From NCBI GenBank assembly GCA_963700745.1, contig CAVOYT010000009.1, positions 434,001-498,000 of the forward strand: DNA of 64,000 nucleotides. Direction: 5' to 3'. Positions 61,325 to 64,000 of the stretch are shown piece after piece. The DNA is from UBA10649 sp963700745 (GTDB taxonomy: Bacteria; Actinomycetota; Actinomycetes; S36-B12). Below the pieces are notes generated by a model. It was not told the origin of the DNA. It did not search any database and saw nothing but the letters and a program-made list of their open reading frames with translations. The position numbers were made by a program, and so were the translations under genes. Each line of letters opens with the position of its first letter. The stretch's first letter is position 1.

Positions 61325-62737
61325 TCAGGACGACGGCCATGCATCATCGATGGCCTGCAGAACCTCTTCGGTGGGCTTGTCCTCGCCGAACCATGCCGTC
61401 ATCTGCGTCCACTCCGCACCCGCGCCGACGGCGGCGGGCATGAGGTCGGAAGCGTCGAAGCGGAAGATTCCGTTCGGGTCGGTCAGGAACTGCGCCGACA
61501 GCTGGGCGATGGCGTCGGTGTAGGTGTCCAACGGCACGCCGTTGTTCGCCGACACCCAGCCGCCCGGCTGGGCAGCGCGTGCGGTCGCGTACTCAGGCGA
61601 CGACAGGTACGTCTGCACGGCCTGGACCTCGGCACGATCCGAGAACGCGGTGGTGAACTCTCCGCCACCCACGACCGGGTTGGGGAACTCATCCTTGATC
61701 TGCGGCAGGAAGAAGGCGTACACGTCGCCGTCCTCAGCCACAACCGCACCCGGCTTGAAGGACTCCCACTGGGCCGCGTAGAACGAGGCCTGCTGGAGCA
61801 TCGCGCACTCGCCGTCGAGGATCGGCTTGCCGGCATCCTGGAACGCCGTCGTTGCGATCGTCTGGACATTGCCGAACCCGCCATTGACGTAGTCGGGGTT
61901 CTTCATCCAGCCGGCGATGGTGTCCATCGCCTCGGTGATCTGCGGTGAGTTGAACAGGACCTCGTGGGCGACCCACTGGTCGTAGACGTCGCCACCCTGC
62001 TGACGCAGGACGACCTGCTCGAGCCAGTCCGTGGCCGGCCAACCGGTCGCGCCGCCGGACTCGATGCCGCCACACCATGGCTTGACACCGGCCGCTGCGA
62101 TCGCGTCGCTAGCGGCAAAGAGCTCGTCCCACGTGGTCGGAACGGTGATGCCCCACTCGGCGAACTTCGACGGCGAGTACCACACGAACGACTTCATGTT
62201 CGAGCTGTTGGGTGCGCCGTAGAAGGTGCCGTCAACACTGCCGTAGTCCTTCCAGGCAGGGTTGAAGTACGTGTCGACGTTGTCGGCGACGGCCTGGGGA
62301 GCCGCGACCGGGCCACCCTGCTCGACGAGCTTGGCCAGCAGACCAGGCTGCGGGATCCACGCGAGGTCGGGAGCGTTGCCACCAGCGATGCGGGTGGGCA
62401 GCTGGGCCTCGAACTGATCGCTGCCTTCGTACACGATGTCAATGCCCGTGCAGTCCTCGAACGGCTTCCAGGCATCCTCGTAGCGCTGCTGCTCAGGCGG
62501 CAGAACCGAGGTGAAGAGGGTCACGCTGGTGCCCTCGTTGCCCATGTACGCGGCGTACGGCTCGCAGCCGGCCGCGACAGCGCCTTCACTGGCCATAGCG
62601 CTTTCTTGGGTGGACGGAGCAGCCTCACTGCTGCTCTCGCTCGAGGAGCTGCTGCCTCCGCAGGCGGCGAGCAGCATGGTCGCTGCAACACCACCGACGA
62701 TGAGCGTGGCCCCACGGCGCCGCATGGATGCGGTCAT
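61325..62737 (-). CDS. Carbohydrate ABC transporter substrate-binding lipoprotein
   Basis: A 470-aa binding protein of the extracellular solute-binding family 1. The lipoprotein signal ends AATMLLAACGG (Cys26), followed by a Ser-rich linker. Recognisable parts are TLFTSVLPPEQQRYEDAWKPFEDCTGIDIVYEGSDQFEAQLPTRIAGGNAPDLAWIPQPGLL and the ligand-cleft strands PTTWDELFAASDAIAAAGVKPWCGGIESGGATGWPATDWLE. It resembles alpha- or beta-glucoside binders; with GH1 downstream a beta-glucoside such as cellobiose is the likely ligand. AAGGAGA precedes the ATG. About 160 bp without a gene separate it from permease 1. Confidence 0.9.
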   Translation of the reverse strand: MTASMRRRGATLIVGGVAATMLLAACGGSSSSSESSSEAAPSTQESAMASEGAVAAGCEPYAAYMGNEGTSVTLFTSVLPPEQQRYEDAWKPFEDCTGIDIVYEGSDQFEAQLPTRIAGGNAPDLAWIPQPGLLAKLVEQGGPVAAPQAVADNVDTYFNPAWKDYGSVDGTFYGAPNSSNMKSFVWYSPSKFAEWGITVPTTWDELFAASDAIAAAGVKPWCGGIESGGATGWPATDWLEQVVLRQQGGDVYDQWVAHEVLFNSPQITEAMDTIAGWMKNPDYVNGGFGNVQTIATTAFQDAGKPILDGECAMLQQASFYAAQWESFKPGAVVAEDGDVYAFFLPQIKDEFPNPVVGGGEFTTAFSDRAEVQAVQTYLSSPEYATARAAQPGGWVSANNGVPLDTYTDAIAQLSAQFLTDPNGIFRFDASDLMPAAVGAGAEWTQMTAWFGEDKPTEEVLQAIDDAWPSS

Positions 62738-63055
62738 GGATTCTCCTTGCCATCACGGTGCCGACGGGGTCGGTCCCCATCGGATTGAACGTCGACTGGC
62801 ACAGCCAATTGACGTAAACGCTGTCATCATGTCTCGCCCGGAGCGGCCGTCGCAACCCCAAAGGCCGTCACGAAGGCCTGCAATTCATCACAATTTGATA
62901 TACGCGGCCGCCAGCCGGTGATGTAACGCTGTTGCATACCCGTTCGTCCAACCGCACCACCAGGCGCCAGCCATCCGCTACCGTGTGATCCGCGCCGACC
63001 GGCGCACCTTCCACTTCGGATCGTCCGGCACGTTCCTGCCGGTTGAAGGGATTTG
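62738..63055. promoter_or_regulatory. Divergent intergenic region with repeated AACGCTGT motifs (possible LacI-type sites)
   Basis: This 318-bp gap separates the binding-protein gene from the msmK-like gene. AACGCTGT occurs at 62817-62824, inside TGACGTAAACGCTGTCA with TGAC/GTCA ends (62810-62826), and again at 62925-62932. Such CG-centred motifs resemble LacI-family operators that commonly control sugar operons. No regulator gene is in the window. I see no gene here. Confidence 0.3.
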
Positions 63056-64000
63056 ATGATGACGAAGCAAGTGAAGTACGACGATGTGTCGCTGGTGTAT
63101 CCCGGTGGCACGAAGCCGGCGGTCTCGCATCTGGACCTGGATATCGCCGAGGGCGAGTTCCTGGTGCTGGTGGGCCCGTCGGGGTGTGGGAAGTCCACGA
63201 GCCTGCGGATGCTGGCGGGTCTGGAGCCGATCTCCGGTGGCACGATCTTTATCGGTGAGCGGGACGTGACGCATGTGCCGGCGAAGGACCGGGACATCGC
63301 GATGGTGTTCCAGAACTACGCCCTGTACCCGCATATGAGCGTGGCGGAGAACATGGCGTTCGCGTTGAAGATCCAGAAGGTGTCCAAGGACGAGATCAAC
63401 CGTCGGGTGACCGACGCGGCGGCGCTGCTGGACCTGACCGAGTACCTGGAGCGCAAGCCGAAGGCGCTGTCCGGTGGTCAGCGGCAGCGGGTGGCGATGG
63501 GCCGGGCGATCGTGCGCGAGCCCGAGGTGTTCCTCATGGACGAGCCCCTGTCGAACCTGGACGCGAAGCTGCGGGTGCAGACCCGCACCCAGATCGCTGC
63601 GCTGCAGCGCCGGCTGGGCACCACGACGCTGTACGTCACCCACGACCAGGTCGAGGCGATGACGATGGGGGACCGGGTCGCGGTCCTCAAGGACGGCATC
63701 CTGCAGCAGTGCGCCTCCCCGCGGGAGCTGTATGACGACCCGGCGAACGCGTTCGTCGGCACGTTCATCGGCTCCCCGAGCATGAACATCATCACCTCCG
63801 TCATCGTCGAGGGCGGCGTCGACATGAACGGGCACCTCATCCCCATCGAGCGTGACGTGCTGGCCAAGGCCACCGGCAGCAAGGTCATCCTCGGCGTGCG
63901 CCCCGAGGACCTGGAGATCACCACCGAGGGAGCCGACATGACCGTCACCCTGGTCGAGGAGCTCGGCGCCGACACCTACGTGTACGGCACCTACGCCGGA
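63056..64000 (+). CDS. ABC transporter ATP-binding protein, MsmK/UgpC type (partial, runs off the right edge)
   Basis: The first 315 residues of a sugar-ABC ATPase. Walker A is GPSGCGKSTSLRMLAGLE, the Q-loop is IAMVFQNYALYPHMSVAENMAFALK, the signature is ALSGGQRQRVAMGRAIV, Walker B is VFLMDEPLSNLDAKLR and the H-loop is LYVTHDQVEAMTMGDRVAVL. The C-terminal OB/TOBE domain begins at VGTFIGSPSMNII. This class serves several sugar transporters at once, so it probably powers the divergent glucoside permease, which has no ATPase of its own. GAAGGG lies 6 bp before the ATG. The end is cut by the window. Confidence 0.92.
   Translation, partial: MMTKQVKYDDVSLVYPGGTKPAVSHLDLDIAEGEFLVLVGPSGCGKSTSLRMLAGLEPISGGTIFIGERDVTHVPAKDRDIAMVFQNYALYPHMSVAENMAFALKIQKVSKDEINRRVTDAAALLDLTEYLERKPKALSGGQRQRVAMGRAIVREPEVFLMDEPLSNLDAKLRVQTRTQIAALQRRLGTTTLYVTHDQVEAMTMGDRVAVLKDGILQQCASPRELYDDPANAFVGTFIGSPSMNIITSVIVEGGVDMNGHLIPIERDVLAKATGSKVILGVRPEDLEITTEGADMTVTLVEELGADTYVYGTYAG

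Overview
The window is 64 kb of GC-rich, densely packed actinobacterial chromosome. Three things place it in the Actinomycetota: a mycothiol S-conjugate amidase (mca) beside a DUF4307 protein and SURF1, the Rv0958/Rv0959-like AAA-VWA pair, and the many starts placed 6-8 bp after a TANNNT box. I cannot name the genus. No phage, insertion sequence, integrase, rRNA or CRISPR array is visible. The only RNA gene seen is one tRNA.

Layout. 0-11.8 kb: methyltransferase, mycothiol-dependent-type enzyme, formate-dehydrogenase-like molybdoenzyme, an ATP-grasp ligase next to a C45 Ntn-hydrolase, an amidase, a glutaredoxin-thioredoxin reductase fusion, LtrA with two DUF202 membrane proteins, SDR and DUF302. 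11.8-18.2 kb: DrrAB-type exporter, then a heavily frameshifted block (epimerase, TetR, YdeI-like, AlkD-like) and a stomatin/NfeD pair. 18.2-24.5 kb: DUF2834/VOC, the molybdate operon (TOBE regulator-modABC), uracil-DNA glycosylase, PfkB kinase, F420-type oxidoreductase. 24.5-36.7 kb: SURF1-mca-DUF4307, AAA/VWA pair, greA, ilvA followed by a DEDDh exonuclease and an unrecognised nucleotidyltransferase, DUF2786/metallohydrolase pair, MFS. 36.7-45 kb: sulfatase, PAS-AraC regulator divergent from putA, metB divergent from msrA. 45-52.2 kb: two-component system divergent from a MacAB-type efflux operon with an OB-fold protein and a lipoprotein. 52.2-57.2 kb: cystathionine beta-synthase divergent from an MBL hydrolase, Bax-inhibitor-1 protein, a class-I tRNA with a UAA anticodon, family-5 UDG and a dienelactone hydrolase. 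57.2-64 kb: a beta-glucoside-type ABC uptake operon (binding protein, two permeases, GH1 glucosidase), a truncated second permease, and a divergent MsmK-type ATPase that runs off the edge.

How parts work together. Molybdate import (18.9-22.0 kb) can feed the molybdoenzyme at 1-3.2 kb. cbs, metB and msrA cover transsulfuration and methionine repair. The two-component system probably drives the efflux operon through five CCTGTG half-sites between them. The sugar operon imports a glucoside and the GH1 enzyme cleaves it.

Data quality. At least 17 otherwise well-conserved genes carry apparent single-base frameshifts, several in short homopolymers. The pattern looks like uncorrected indel errors more than real gene decay, so I annotate such genes as whole CDSs and state where the frame breaks.

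Most interesting signals: the 74-nt class-I tRNA(UAA); two dispersed long-arm palindrome families; fully overlapping -10 boxes of divergent leaderless genes (metB/msrA, mca/DUF4307); the exonuclease-nucleotidyltransferase pair; the ATP-grasp/C45 pair; and well-structured operators for the TetR, Mod and response-regulator systems.
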